DNA of 47,953 nt from Gemmataceae bacterium (GTDB taxonomy: Bacteria > Planctomycetota > Planctomycetia > Gemmatales > Gemmataceae). The translations under genes and the position numbers were made by a program. Below the pieces are notes generated by a model. It saw nothing but the letters and a program-made list of their open reading frames with translations, did not search any database and had not been told where the DNA came from. This document shows positions 34,570 to 43,583 of the stretch, in pieces. The DNA lies in contig SHZY01000030.1 in NCBI GenBank assembly GCA_009692065.1, forward strand, positions 1 to 47,953. The letters are read 5' to 3'. Each line of letters begins with the position of its first letter. The first letter of the stretch is position 1.

Positions 34570-35685
34570 ATGGCATTTCGCTTCGAATTATTGCAAACCG
34601 ACGGCAAAGCCCGACTCGGCCGGCTCCACACCGCCCACGGCGCCGTCGAGACCCCTGTGTTCATGGCGGTCGGCACCCAGGCGACCGTCAAAGGGCTGAC
34701 CCCGATCCAGCTGGAAGACGCCGGCGTTCAGATCGTGCTGGGCAACACGTACCACCTCACCTTGCGGCCCGGCGACGAACTCATCGCCGAATTGGGCGGG
34801 CTGCACAAGTTCATGAACTGGCCGCGGCCCATCCTCACCGACAGCGGCGGCTATCAGATCTACAGCCTGGCCGCCAACCTCAAGATCGACGATCGCGCTG
34901 CCGTCTTTCGCTCGCATATCGATGGCGATTTGCTGGAACTGACGCCGGAGAAGGCGGTGCGCATCCAGGAAAACCTCGGCTCCGACATCGCGATGTGCCT
35001 GGACGAGTGCCCGCCGGCCGATACCCCTGCCGATTATCGCCGGATCGCCGTGGAGCGGACGCTGCTGTGGGCCAAGCGCTGCCAGGCGGCGCATCGCCGA
35101 CCCGATCAGGCGCTCTTTGCGATCGTGCAAGGCGGCACCGATGTCGATTTGCGTGTGCGCTGTGCGGAGACGTTGGCAAAGCTCGATTTCCCCGGCTACG
35201 CGCTGGGCGGCTTCAGCGTTGGCGAGACCACGCAGCAGATGGCCGCCGCGCTGGAACCGTCCGCGGACGCCCTGCCCCAGCACAAGCCACGCTACCTCAT
35301 GGGGGTCGGCAAGCCGCTCGATCTGTTGCTTGGCATCGCCCGCGGCATCGACATGTTCGATTGCGTGATGCCGACGCGCAATGGCCGCAACGCCACCGCC
35401 TTCACCCAGAGCGGGCAAGTCAAGCTGCGGAATTCTTGCCACAAGCGAGATTCGGCGCCGTTGGAGTCCGATTGCGGCTGTCCGACGTGTCGGCAATTCA
35501 GCCGGGCGTACCTGCATCACCTGTTTTTGGCCGACGAGATGCTCGGGCCCACGCTGTTGTCGCTGCACAACCTGGCGTTTTACAATCGGCTGATGGCGGA
35601 CGTTCGGCACGCGATCGCCGAGCGCCGTTTCGCTGAAGTTTACGCGGATCGGCTTGCCCGCTGGGGGGGAGATTTTCTATCATAA
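34570..35685 (+). CDS. tgt: Queuine tRNA-ribosyltransferase
   Basis: This 371-residue cytoplasmic enzyme exchanges guanine-34 of GUN-anticodon tRNAs for preQ1. Key residues: D91 in LTDSGGYQIYSL (general acid region), nucleophile D264 in DMFDCVMPTRNGR, and the GGFSVGE loop for substrate recognition. The zinc site is C302, C304, C307 and H333, the same numbers as in the E. coli enzyme. Length is as expected for bacterial Tgt (about 370-385). It is followed after a palindrome by yajC and secDF, the classical tgt-yajC-secD-secF order. Confidence 0.96.
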   Translation: MAFRFELLQTDGKARLGRLHTAHGAVETPVFMAVGTQATVKGLTPIQLEDAGVQIVLGNTYHLTLRPGDELIAELGGLHKFMNWPRPILTDSGGYQIYSLAANLKIDDRAAVFRSHIDGDLLELTPEKAVRIQENLGSDIAMCLDECPPADTPADYRRIAVERTLLWAKRCQAAHRRPDQALFAIVQGGTDVDLRVRCAETLAKLDFPGYALGGFSVGETTQQMAAALEPSADALPQHKPRYLMGVGKPLDLLLGIARGIDMFDCVMPTRNGRNATAFTQSGQVKLRNSCHKRDSAPLESDCGCPTCRQFSRAYLHHLFLADEMLGPTLLSLHNLAFYNRLMADVRHAIAERRFAEVYADRLARWGGDFLS

Positions 35686-35692
35686 CCCCTTT

Positions 35693-35739
35693 CCAGCCGC
35701 TCGCGGCGTAGCCGATGATGCTACACCGCGAGCGGCTGG
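35693..35739. repeat. Intergenic palindrome between tgt and yajC
   Basis: CCAGCCGCTCGCGG (35693-35706) is an exact complement of 35726-35739, and GTAGC/GCTAC extends the stem. It lies inside a conserved operon, where a full terminator would be unexpected. Confidence 0.7.
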
Positions 35740-35756
35740 GCGAAGGATATTGCCAC

Positions 35757-36161
35757 ATGCTCAACACGATGATCCTTTTTGCGCAAGACGCCGCCAAGCC
35801 GGCCAACGGCGACGGCGCGGGAAGCATCTTCTCCAATCCGATCATTCTGTTGCCGATCCTGTTCATGCTCTTTTACTTCGTCGTGATCCTGCCGCAGCAG
35901 CGGAAGCAGCGCAAAGAACAAGAAAACTTGATGACCGGGCTGAAAAAGAACGACGAGGTCGTCACCGCGGCGGGCATCATCGGCATCGTGGCGAACATCA
36001 AGGAAGGCGAAGACGAGATCACGCTCAAGATCGACGATAACGCCCGCATCCGGGTCCTGAAAAGCAGCATCGTGCGCATCAAGAAGAAGGAAACACCGGG
36101 GGCGGCGCCGGCTAGTCCTGCCGCTGCTCCCGTCGACACGAATATCAAGCCGGCGAATTGA
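35757..36161 (+). CDS. yajC: Preprotein translocase subunit YajC
   Basis: This 134-residue protein starts at ATG 35757 (MLNTMILFAQDAAK), with AAGGA nine bases before it. One transmembrane helix (about 28-46, PIILLPILFMLFYFVVIL) is followed by PQQRKQRKEQ and the YajC-domain block LKKNDEVVTAAGIIGIV. The C-terminus is an Ala/Pro-rich tail. YajC binds SecDF and the translocon. Its position between tgt and secDF is the common bacterial arrangement. Confidence 0.95.
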   Translation: MLNTMILFAQDAAKPANGDGAGSIFSNPIILLPILFMLFYFVVILPQQRKQRKEQENLMTGLKKNDEVVTAAGIIGIVANIKEGEDEITLKIDDNARIRVLKSSIVRIKKKETPGAAPASPAAAPVDTNIKPAN

Positions 36162-36164
36162 CTC

Positions 36165-36209
36165 GCCGCTTGCGGCTTAGCATTCGCAAGGTGCTAAGCC
36201 GCAAGCGGC
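36165..36209. repeat. Intergenic palindrome, 18-bp perfect arms (GCCGCTTGCGGCTTAGC family)
   Basis: GCCGCTTGCGGCTTAGCA (36165-36182) pairs exactly with 36192-36209 around a 9-base loop. It begins four bases after the yajC stop and lies about 30 bases before secDF. The same arm sequence is in the element at 9197-9252. Confidence 0.8.
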
Positions 36210-36238
36210 CGTAACCAAGGATTGGATATCATCCTGCC

Positions 36239-39200
36239 ATGAAACCATTCATCTGGAAGTTTCTGATTTGCCTGGTGCCCTGCCTGCTGGCGGGCTGGGC
36301 CACCACCGACGCCACCGTCAAGTACTACAACGGCGACGCCGGCGGATTCAAGTTCGGCGTCGATCTGGTCGGCGGTACGATCGTCGTCTACGAAATCGAT
36401 CTGCGCAAGAACCAGCAGGATGCAGAGAACAAATTCGACCCGGTCCGCGACATCGCCGTCCTGGCCGAATCGCTCAAGCGCCGCATCGATCCCAACGATC
36501 TTTACAACATCATCATCCGGCCCGCCGGCGGCGAAGGCCGTATCGAGATCATCCTCCCCACCGGCGGCAAGCGCCGCGCTGAGAAGGCCGACAAGACCTG
36601 GAATGACTTGCTCGAAAAGCTCAAGGGCGAGTTCTTCAAGGGCGACGACGCCAAGCTGGAAGTGGGCCGCGGCAAGATTCTCGAGTTGGCCGATCAGATC
36701 CAGTCGCACCAATCCGAGTCGCTCTGGAAGAAGCAGCTATTCACCGACAAGGACGCCTGGAAACGCCTGCAAGACCGCGCTCTCGACGATTGGGCCTACA
36801 TCGATTTGAACCCCGATTACAAGAAGGAGCTGCTCGCCATCCAGCCGGGCGATTTGACGCCGGAGGTGGCCAAACCGAAAGTGGTGAACTTCACCGATTT
36901 CATGCTCGCCAAGCTGCAGAACACCCAGTACGCCACCAGCCGCAAGGCGATCCAGGCCTTCATCAAACGGCAGGCCTGGGAAGAGACGATGACGCGAGCG
37001 CGCCTCAAATGGACGTACCTTGAGAATTACAAGGAGGACATGGAGCGCATCAACCCCGACAGCGTCGATCAGCTCACCACCTTCATCCTGGCCAAGGGCT
37101 CGGTCATTGGACAGTCAGCCCTTTCGCTCCTGCAGCCCCTCGTCGGCGACAATCTCAAGAAGGTCTTCCTCGACGACCCGGCCGACCCCGACAGCAAGGA
37201 GATCCGCGATTTCATCGATGAACACTACGGTTCCTCCGTGCAGAGGATTCTCGACCGGATCAACGTGCTCACGAAGAAGAAAGACGGCGAAAACAAGGAC
37301 CTGTCGGTCGAGGAAGTCGGCCGCATCAAGAACCTGGTCCAGCAAGTCGGCAGCCTGGAGTTCCGCATCCTGGCAAACGCCAACGACGACAAGGCCGCCA
37401 TCGACGACATGAAGAAGATGATCAACCTCGATCGCGCCGCCGATGCCGAATTGAAGGAAACTCGCGAAAAGGGCCTGCCGCCCCCAACGCTGCGCGACGG
37501 CAAAGAACCGCGCCGCTACACGATCGTCACGGCCCGCACCGAGAAGAGCACCGTGACCTATAGCTGGGTGGAATTGGGCCGGCAGGAGCGCAAGGCCCTC
37601 AATCTCGACAACGCCGCCCGCACCGATTCATCGCGCAGCGTGGCCTGGCACAAGGCTGCCGGCGCCCGCGATCGCGTCGCCGAATTGCCCGACTTAGGCG
37701 GCGAGACCAGCATGCTGCAAGGGGCCCTCTTCTTCAGCCGCAAGTGCGAAGACCGCAACCTCCCCGATGACGAACGCCGCAAGAAGGAGTTCGAATACTT
37801 CGTCCTGACTCGCGATCCCGAGTTCGACCCGACCGATCCGAATCGCCGTACTCCCAAGATCGACGGCAGCTACCTGACCAACGCCTACGGCGCCCCGGGC
37901 CAGGACCTGCGCCCGACCGTGCACTTCGCCTTCAACACGGCCGGCGGCGATCTGTTCGGCAACATCACGCGCAAAAATGTTTCCGAAGGGGCCGGCGGCC
38001 CCAAGGGGACCCAGAAACTTCGCCATCTCGCCATCATCCTCGACGGCGCCGTCATGTCGGCCCCGACCATCAACTCGGAAATTCGCCAGCAAGGCCAGAT
38101 CAGCGGCAACTTCACCCAGAAGGAAGTCGATTCGCTGGTCAATATCCTCCGCGCTGGCCGCTTGCCGGCAACCTTGAACCCGCTCCCGGTCAGCGAAAGC
38201 ACTATTGCCGCCACTCTGGGCGAAGACACAATCAGGTCCGGCGTACTGGCGATTCTGCTCGCGTTCGGGGCCGTCTTGGCCTTCATGGTCGTCTACTACC
38301 GTTTCGCCGGCCTCGTCGCCAGCGTCGCTTTGACGGCCAACTTGCTCTTGACGGTCGGTTTCATGGTCGCGGTGCAAGCGACTTTCACTCTCTCCGGCCT
38401 AGCGGGCATCGTCCTCACGCTCGGCATGGCCGTCGATGCCAACGTCCTCATCTACGAACGTCTGCGTGAAGAAAGGGAGCGCGGCGCCAGCCTCTTGCAA
38501 GCCATCCGCAACGGCTACGATCGAGCCTTGCCGACCATCATCGATACCCACTTATCGAGCATCTTCACGGCCATCGTCCTCTACGTGGTGGGCAACGATA
38601 ACCTCAAGGGCTTCGCCGTCAGTATGACGGTCGGCCTCATCATCAGCCTCTTCACCTCGCTCTACATGACCCGCGTCATGTTCGACTTCTGGCAATCGAA
38701 GGGTTGGCTGACGAAACTGACCATGATGCGGCTCTTCGCCAAGCCCGACATCGACTTCATGAGCATCCGCTACGTGATGTTCGCCATCACGCTCGGCCTG
38801 TCGATCCTCGGCCTCGCCCTCTTCATTGGCCGCATCCCCAATGACCTCAACATCGACTTCGTCGGCGGCACCGCCTATGGCGGCAAGCTGACCAAGGGAC
38901 TGCTCATTGAAACACTCAGACCCATGGTGGATGAGAAACACCAGAAGAAGGTTCTGGGCGGCGTGATCGTCACCGAAGTTCCGCAAACCGACGGCCGCGG
39001 CTACGACCTTAAGTTCCCCAATGGCGACAACAAGACGCACACAGTCTCGTTCAGTAAGGTCCCTGACGGCAGAACCCCTGAGGAACGTATCGCCAACGTC
39101 ACGAATCGCGCCAGCCATCTGCCCGAACCGTCCGTCGAGCTGCTTTACAACACCACCAAGGATGAGGTTATCCTCAAGGAGCAACTGGACGGCAAGAGCC

Positions 39201-40276
39201 GTAATTTCGTCATTCGCACCACGGAGAAGGAGCCCGATCTGGTCCAAACCTGTCTCGACCAGCTGCTGCGCGAAGGCAGCGAACAGCTGCTGGCAAAGGT
39301 CTACGTGCACGCCGACAAGATGGAAAACCGCGAGATGCGGCTGCACTTCTTTGCCAAAGAGGAGGATGCCGGCGAGAAGAAACTCGAAACGGCGACGGCG
39401 GCGCCGAGCTTTCTCAAGTCGCTCTTGAATCGCGAACTGCGCCGCCAGTTTGCCAGCGTGCTCACGGACGACAAGGTGCCGCTCCCCTTCCTCTACGAGA
39501 TCATCGCCGAAGGCTCGAGCGATTCGGATGGAAAATTCAAGGTGATGAAGGTGGTGTTCGGCCCCGAACTCAAGGATGAAGACATCGGCAAGGTCGAGGC
39601 AGCCATCGTCGCCACCGTCAACGCCTTTTCCGCCCGGCCCGCGCCCGATCGACTGGAGAACTTCGACAGCGCCCTGGCCAACGAGACGCGCCTGCGCGCC
39701 ATGTGGGCTGTCCTCGCAAGCTGGACAGCGATCCTCATGTATCTCTGGTTCCGCTTCGGCAACTGGACGTTCGGGCTCGCCGCCGTCCTCTGCCTGATCC
39801 ATGATCTCTTCTTCACGCTCGGCGCCATCGCCGCGTGTTATTTCGTCCACGGCACCTTTGTCGGCGATCTCCTCAAGATCGATGACTTCAAGCTAGATCT
39901 TGCGTCGGTAGCTGCGCTCTTGACGCTCGTGGGCTACTCCGTCAACGACACCATCGTCGTCTTTGACCGTATCCGCGAAGTGCGCGGCAAAAATTCGGAC
40001 CTGACGCCGAAGATGATTAACGACAGCATCAACCAGACCTTGAGCCGAACGGTGCTTGCATCGTTGACGGTTTGGCTGGTGGTAGTGGTGCTCTACTGGT
40101 TCGGCGGTCCGGGCGTGCATCTGTTCGCGTTCGTCATGGTAATCGGCGTGCTCGTGGGCACCTACAGCTCGATCTACATTGCCAGCCCGCTCTTGCTGAT
40201 GTTCGGCGAAGGCAAGCACGACGAGCCGGCCCAGCAAATCGCCAAGCAGCCGGCCCCGCAAGGGGCGGCAGTGTGA
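36239..40276 (+). CDS. secDF: Fused SecD-SecF protein-export subunit
   Basis: This 1345-residue inner-membrane protein uses the proton gradient to pull secreted proteins through SecYEG. TM1 is at about 5-22. The SecD half shows FGVDLVGGT, a very long periplasmic part (about 60-660) and the five-helix block at about 665-820 with GMAVDANVLIYER (proton-path Asp near 731). The SecF half starts near 840 with a new TM1 and IDFVGGTAYGG. It has its own periplasmic domain and a final helix bundle with GYSVNDTIVVFDRIRE near 1230-1246. Fusions are known in several phyla. This one is longer than usual, mostly through charged helical insertions in the first periplasmic domain. Start is ATG 36239. Confidence 0.95.
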   Translation: MKPFIWKFLICLVPCLLAGWATTDATVKYYNGDAGGFKFGVDLVGGTIVVYEIDLRKNQQDAENKFDPVRDIAVLAESLKRRIDPNDLYNIIIRPAGGEGRIEIILPTGGKRRAEKADKTWNDLLEKLKGEFFKGDDAKLEVGRGKILELADQIQSHQSESLWKKQLFTDKDAWKRLQDRALDDWAYIDLNPDYKKELLAIQPGDLTPEVAKPKVVNFTDFMLAKLQNTQYATSRKAIQAFIKRQAWEETMTRARLKWTYLENYKEDMERINPDSVDQLTTFILAKGSVIGQSALSLLQPLVGDNLKKVFLDDPADPDSKEIRDFIDEHYGSSVQRILDRINVLTKKKDGENKDLSVEEVGRIKNLVQQVGSLEFRILANANDDKAAIDDMKKMINLDRAADAELKETREKGLPPPTLRDGKEPRRYTIVTARTEKSTVTYSWVELGRQERKALNLDNAARTDSSRSVAWHKAAGARDRVAELPDLGGETSMLQGALFFSRKCEDRNLPDDERRKKEFEYFVLTRDPEFDPTDPNRRTPKIDGSYLTNAYGAPGQDLRPTVHFAFNTAGGDLFGNITRKNVSEGAGGPKGTQKLRHLAIILDGAVMSAPTINSEIRQQGQISGNFTQKEVDSLVNILRAGRLPATLNPLPVSESTIAATLGEDTIRSGVLAILLAFGAVLAFMVVYYRFAGLVASVALTANLLLTVGFMVAVQATFTLSGLAGIVLTLGMAVDANVLIYERLREERERGASLLQAIRNGYDRALPTIIDTHLSSIFTAIVLYVVGNDNLKGFAVSMTVGLIISLFTSLYMTRVMFDFWQSKGWLTKLTMMRLFAKPDIDFMSIRYVMFAITLGLSILGLALFIGRIPNDLNIDFVGGTAYGGKLTKGLLIETLRPMVDEKHQKKVLGGVIVTEVPQTDGRGYDLKFPNGDNKTHTVSFSKVPDGRTPEERIANVTNRASHLPEPSVELLYNTTKDEVILKEQLDGKSRNFVIRTTEKEPDLVQTCLDQLLREGSEQLLAKVYVHADKMENREMRLHFFAKEEDAGEKKLETATAAPSFLKSLLNRELRRQFASVLTDDKVPLPFLYEIIAEGSSDSDGKFKVMKVVFGPELKDEDIGKVEAAIVATVNAFSARPAPDRLENFDSALANETRLRAMWAVLASWTAILMYLWFRFGNWTFGLAAVLCLIHDLFFTLGAIAACYFVHGTFVGDLLKIDDFKLDLASVAALLTLVGYSVNDTIVVFDRIREVRGKNSDLTPKMINDSINQTLSRTVLASLTVWLVVVVLYWFGGPGVHLFAFVMVIGVLVGTYSSIYIASPLLLMFGEGKHDEPAQQIAKQPAPQGAAV

Positions 40277-40283
40277 AGTAAAT

Positions 40284-40343
40284 GAAGCCCCAGGGCGAGG
40301 TACTCCGAACCCTGGGGTTCGGAGTACCTCACCCCAGGGCTTC
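40284..40343. repeat. Intergenic palindrome (GAGGTACTCCGAA family) between convergent genes
   Basis: GAAGCCC and GAGGTACTCCGAACCC on the left pair with GGGTTCGGAGTACCTC and GGGCTTC on the right, leaving a short unpaired CAGGGC/CACCCCA patch. It lies between secDF and the convergent beta-lactamase-family gene. It is related to 13185-13237. Confidence 0.8.
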
Positions 40344-40354
40344 TCTCGTTGTGA

Positions 40355-41617
40355 TCACAGTCCCTTATCAAACAAATCTCGCTGCGGCCACCGCTTCACC
40401 TTGTCCGCCGCCTGGTGTACCGCCCCATCGATTAGCGAGCCGAGGTACGCCCCCTTCGCATTGCTGCGCGTGTTGAAGAGCACCGCCCACGCCAGGCCAT
40501 CGACGCGGCGAACGAGAATCGTCGCCGTGCCGTCGAGCGCCCCGTTGTGCCAGGTGTTGATCTTGTCCTCCGATCCGAGTGTCCGCACCTGCCAGCCGCA
40601 GCCGTAGAAGACGTCTTTCTTCTTGCCGTCCTTGTCGTGCCCCGCCAACTCTTCTGGCCGAGCGAACATCGTCTTGATGCTGGCTGGCTTCAGAATCTTG
40701 CACTTCTCTGGCTGATTGAACGCCGACGCGAACCGCACGAGATCCGGCGCCGAGCTGATCCAGCCACCGTGCGCATCCATCGCTTCCAGATGCCATGCCC
40801 CATAAGGCAACGGCACCGGCTTGCCGAAGTCCGGCCCCATGATCGCGTTCGCCTTGCGGTTCTTCTCGTCGAAGTAGTGCGTCTCGTTTTTCGCGGCCAT
40901 CAGCGTGTGGCCAAGCTGCGTGTGCTTGACGCCGATCGGATCGAAGAGATGTTTCTGCACCGCCGCCTCGTACGACTGGCTGGTCACCTTCTCGATCACC
41001 CGGCCGAGGATGCAGTAACCGAAGTTCGAATAGGCGTAGCGCTCGCCCGGTTCGAAGTCGAGCTTCTGGTGCATCATGTAGCGAATGATGTCGATCGGCT
41101 TGGCCGGCGGCTTCACTTTCTGATCGTTGGCGATCAACACGGGCCGAAACATCGGGTCGAACGACTTGGCCCGATCGTAGCCGGCCGTGTGGTGCAAGAG
41201 CTGCCGGATCGTGATCTTCTTCAAGCGTGGATCGGCGCCGTCCGGCAGCATGATCTTCAACACGACAAACGGGTTGTCGTCCATCTTGACCAGACCAAGC
41301 TCAATGAGCCGTAGAATCATGGCGCCGGTGATCGGCTTGGAGATGCTGGCGATGCGGAATCGCATCCCTGGCTGAACCGGCAACCCGAGCTGCTGATCGG
41401 CATGCCCGAAGCCGCGCGCGTAGACGAGCTTGCCGTCCTTCGCCACGGCAAGGGCGGCGCCAGGCACGTGATTGTCGGCCATGAACTTCAGCATCATCTC
41501 GTCGAAGCTGGCGAGGTCCGGGTCGGCGAGGCCGGTGATGGGGGTTTTCTTGTCCTGCGCGAACGCGATTGGTACCAACACGAACAAGAAAATGACACTG
41601 AGCAATCGTCTCGTCAT
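40355..41617 (-). CDS. Serine hydrolase of the beta-lactamase/PBP class C family
   Basis: This 420-residue exported protein has a signal peptide (MTRRLLSVIFLFVLVPIAFA). Active-site motifs of the penicillin-recognising fold: S91-I-S-K94 (SxxK), Y196-S-N198 (YxN) in ERYAYSNFGY, and WHNGALDG as the HTG-like third motif. Such proteins act as esterases, D-aminopeptidases or carboxypeptidases; antibiotic resistance is not implied. LLHHTAGY and FEPGERYAYSN are typical of the family. It is transcribed divergently from mqnE, with a palindrome between them. Confidence 0.9.
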   Translation of the reverse strand: MTRRLLSVIFLFVLVPIAFAQDKKTPITGLADPDLASFDEMMLKFMADNHVPGAALAVAKDGKLVYARGFGHADQQLGLPVQPGMRFRIASISKPITGAMILRLIELGLVKMDDNPFVVLKIMLPDGADPRLKKITIRQLLHHTAGYDRAKSFDPMFRPVLIANDQKVKPPAKPIDIIRYMMHQKLDFEPGERYAYSNFGYCILGRVIEKVTSQSYEAAVQKHLFDPIGVKHTQLGHTLMAAKNETHYFDEKNRKANAIMGPDFGKPVPLPYGAWHLEAMDAHGGWISSAPDLVRFASAFNQPEKCKILKPASIKTMFARPEELAGHDKDGKKKDVFYGCGWQVRTLGSEDKINTWHNGALDGTATILVRRVDGLAWAVLFNTRSNAKGAYLGSLIDGAVHQAADKVKRWPQRDLFDKGL

Positions 41618-41682
41618 GGTTAACTCCTCAAGTTTGGTGCGGTTATCGTATGGAAAGCATCCATCGCTTTTCGCACAATAAC

Positions 41683-41740
41683 ACGAGCCGCGACCGTGAG
41701 GGCGCGGTGTATGCCCTCCTCCCTCACGGCCGCGGCTCGT
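41683..41740. repeat. Palindrome in the divergent promoter region of mqnE
   Basis: ACGAGCCGCGACCGTGAGGG (41683-41702) pairs with 41721-41740 with one mismatch. It ends 18 bases before the mqnE ATG and lies between divergent genes, so it cannot be a terminator for either. It shares CCGTGAGGG with 11753-11823. Confidence 0.75.
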
Positions 41741-41757
41741 AGCCCCCGAGGCATCCT

Positions 41758-42891
41758 ATGACCCTCCACGATATTCGCACCAAAGTCGAAGCCGGCCGCC
41801 GGCTCTCCTTCGATGACGGCCTGTTCCTCGAAGAACACGTCGATCTCTTCACGCTCGGCGAACTAGCCAACACCGTGCGCGAGCGCAAGAACGGCAACGT
41901 CGCGTACTACAACGTCAATACACATTTGAATGCGACCAACGTCTGCGTCTATCGCTGCGTCTTCTGCGCTTTCCGCGCCGACCTGAAGAGCGAGAAGGGC
42001 TATGTGATGCCGGACGAGCAAATTCTGCATCGGGCCGAGGAAGCGCAAAGCCGCGGTGCGACCGAGTTGCACATCGTCGGCGGCTTGCACCATCAGTTGC
42101 CGTATGAATGGTATCTCAACGTCGTCCGCATCATCCATCAGCACTATCCGCGGCTGCACCTGAAGGCGTACACCGCCGTCGAGTGGGACTGGTTCGCGAG
42201 GTTGACGGGCCGGCCGACCAAGGACATTCTCGCCGAGTTCAAGGACGCGGGGCTCGGCAGTCTGCCCGGCGGCGGGGCGGAGATCTTTCATCCCGAGGTG
42301 CGCGATATCATCTGCGAGCACAAGGCCGACACCGACTCCTGGCTGCGCATCCACCGCGAAGCCCATCAGCTCGGCCTGCGCTCCAACGCGACGATGCTCT
42401 ATGGCCACATCGAGAAGCCGTTGCACCGCATCGATCATTTGTGCAAGCTGCGCGAGCTGCAAGACGAGACGGGCGGCTTCCAGACGCTGATCCCGCTCGC
42501 GTTCCATCCCGACAACACCAAGCTCGGCGTCGATCACAAGATTCAAAAGGCGAGCGCCATCATGGACCTTCGCATGATCGCCATCAGCCGGCTCATGCTC
42601 GACAACTTCCAGCACATCAAGGCGTACTGGATCATGCTCGGCATCCCCACCGCCCAGCTCGCCCTCAGCTACGGCGCCGACGACATCGACGGCACGGTGG
42701 TCCACGAAAAGATCTACCACGACGCCGGCAGCGACACGCCGCAAGGGCTGACCGTCGCCCAGTTGCGCCGCCTGATCGAAGAAGCCGGCCGCGTGCCGGT
42801 GGAGCGCGATACGCTCTACAACGAAGTCATCCGCGAACGCGGCGATTGGCAGACGGGACGGCAGTTGGCGTTGCCGCTGGTGGCGGTGTGA
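41758..42891 (+). CDS. mqnE: Aminofutalosine synthase (radical SAM)
   Basis: This 377-residue enzyme belongs to the futalosine route to menaquinone. It joins a bicarbonate-releasing radical adduct of 3-[(1-carboxyvinyl)oxy]benzoate with S-adenosylmethionine. The [4Fe-4S] ligands are C63, C67 and C70 in NVCVYRCVFCAF. Family blocks include YYNVNTHLNATN, HIVGGLHHQLPYEWYL, KAYTAVEWDWFA, GLGSLPGGGAEIF, SNATMLYGHIE and TLIPLAFHPDNTKLG. These fit MqnE better than MqnC. The other mqn genes are not in the window. The final residues TGRQLALPLVAV recur as TGRALGLPVVAV at about 43541-43580. Confidence 0.93.
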   Translation: MTLHDIRTKVEAGRRLSFDDGLFLEEHVDLFTLGELANTVRERKNGNVAYYNVNTHLNATNVCVYRCVFCAFRADLKSEKGYVMPDEQILHRAEEAQSRGATELHIVGGLHHQLPYEWYLNVVRIIHQHYPRLHLKAYTAVEWDWFARLTGRPTKDILAEFKDAGLGSLPGGGAEIFHPEVRDIICEHKADTDSWLRIHREAHQLGLRSNATMLYGHIEKPLHRIDHLCKLRELQDETGGFQTLIPLAFHPDNTKLGVDHKIQKASAIMDLRMIAISRLMLDNFQHIKAYWIMLGIPTAQLALSYGADDIDGTVVHEKIYHDAGSDTPQGLTVAQLRRLIEEAGRVPVERDTLYNEVIRERGDWQTGRQLALPLVAV

Positions 42892-43583
42892 AAAAAAACC
42901 TTCCGCTGCTTCGTGATTCAGGCTAGAATCTCCAACATGTCCTCAGCCGAACGAATCCTGTTGACGCCGCAAGAATATTTGGCCCGCGAGCGCAAAGCGG
43001 AGTTCAAGAGCGAATACTATCGCGGCGAGACGTTCGCGATGGCCGGCGCGAGCTGGGAGCACGCGCTCGTCAAGGATAACACGGCTCACTATGCCCGAAT
43101 CGAGCTCGATGACGTCCCTTGCCGCGTTGTTACGAGCGACCTGCGCGTCCTCGTCGACAAGACCGGCCTTTACACCTATCCCGACATTATCGTCGTTTGC
43201 GATGAGCCACAGTTCGAAGACAAGATGTTCGACACGTTGCTCAATCCGCGTGTTCTCATGGAGGTCTTGTCCGACTCCACCAAAGGATACGATCGCGGCG
43301 ACAAATTCGTGCACTATCGCAAGGTGCCGTCGCTGCAAGAATATGTGCTGATTGCTCAAGATGAGCCGCTGGTGGAACGGCATGTCCGCCAGCCCAACGG
43401 CGACTGGCTGATGACCGAGTTCCGTGGGTTGGAGCAGGCGCTCGCGTTGACAAGCGTTCCCGCCAAGATCGCGCTGGCGGACATCTATCGCGGCGTGGAG
43501 TTTCCGGAGAACGTGGGGCGATAACGAGCGGTGATGGGCGGACGGGGCGGGCGCTGGGTTTGCCGGTGGTGGCGGTGTGAAAA
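42852..43583 (+). repeat. 43-bp imperfect direct repeat of the mqnE 3' end flanking the Uma2 gene
   Basis: Copy one is 42852-42894 and copy two is 43541-43583. They align without gaps and match at 36 of 43 positions, each ending with the stop codon and GTGTGAAAA. In the mqnE frame, copy two still reads TGRALGLPVVAV and a stop. The Uma2-family gene lies exactly between the copies. Confidence 0.8.
42937..43524 (+). CDS. Uma2-family (DUF820) putative endonuclease
   Basis: This 195-residue protein starts MSSAERILLTPQEYLARERK. It is a PD-(D/E)XK-like fold: YYRGETFAMAGASWEHALV, the first acidic residue in VTSDLRVLVD, YPDIIVVCDEP, the core PRVLMEVLSDSTKGYDRGDK and VHYRKVPSLQEYVLIAQ. This family is hugely expanded in cyanobacteria and planctomycetes, often as lone genes with no known function. 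An in-frame ATG at 42913 lies too close to mqnE. The gene is bracketed by two copies of the mqnE 3' end. Confidence 0.88.
   Translation: MSSAERILLTPQEYLARERKAEFKSEYYRGETFAMAGASWEHALVKDNTAHYARIELDDVPCRVVTSDLRVLVDKTGLYTYPDIIVVCDEPQFEDKMFDTLLNPRVLMEVLSDSTKGYDRGDKFVHYRKVPSLQEYVLIAQDEPLVERHVRQPNGDWLMTEFRGLEQALALTSVPAKIALADIYRGVEFPENVGR

Noticed and set aside
40355-41617. Antibiotic-resistance beta-lactamase
   Set aside because: SxxK, YxN and HNG motifs place it in the wide serine-hydrolase family whose members are mostly esterases or peptidases; nothing indicates beta-lactam hydrolysis.
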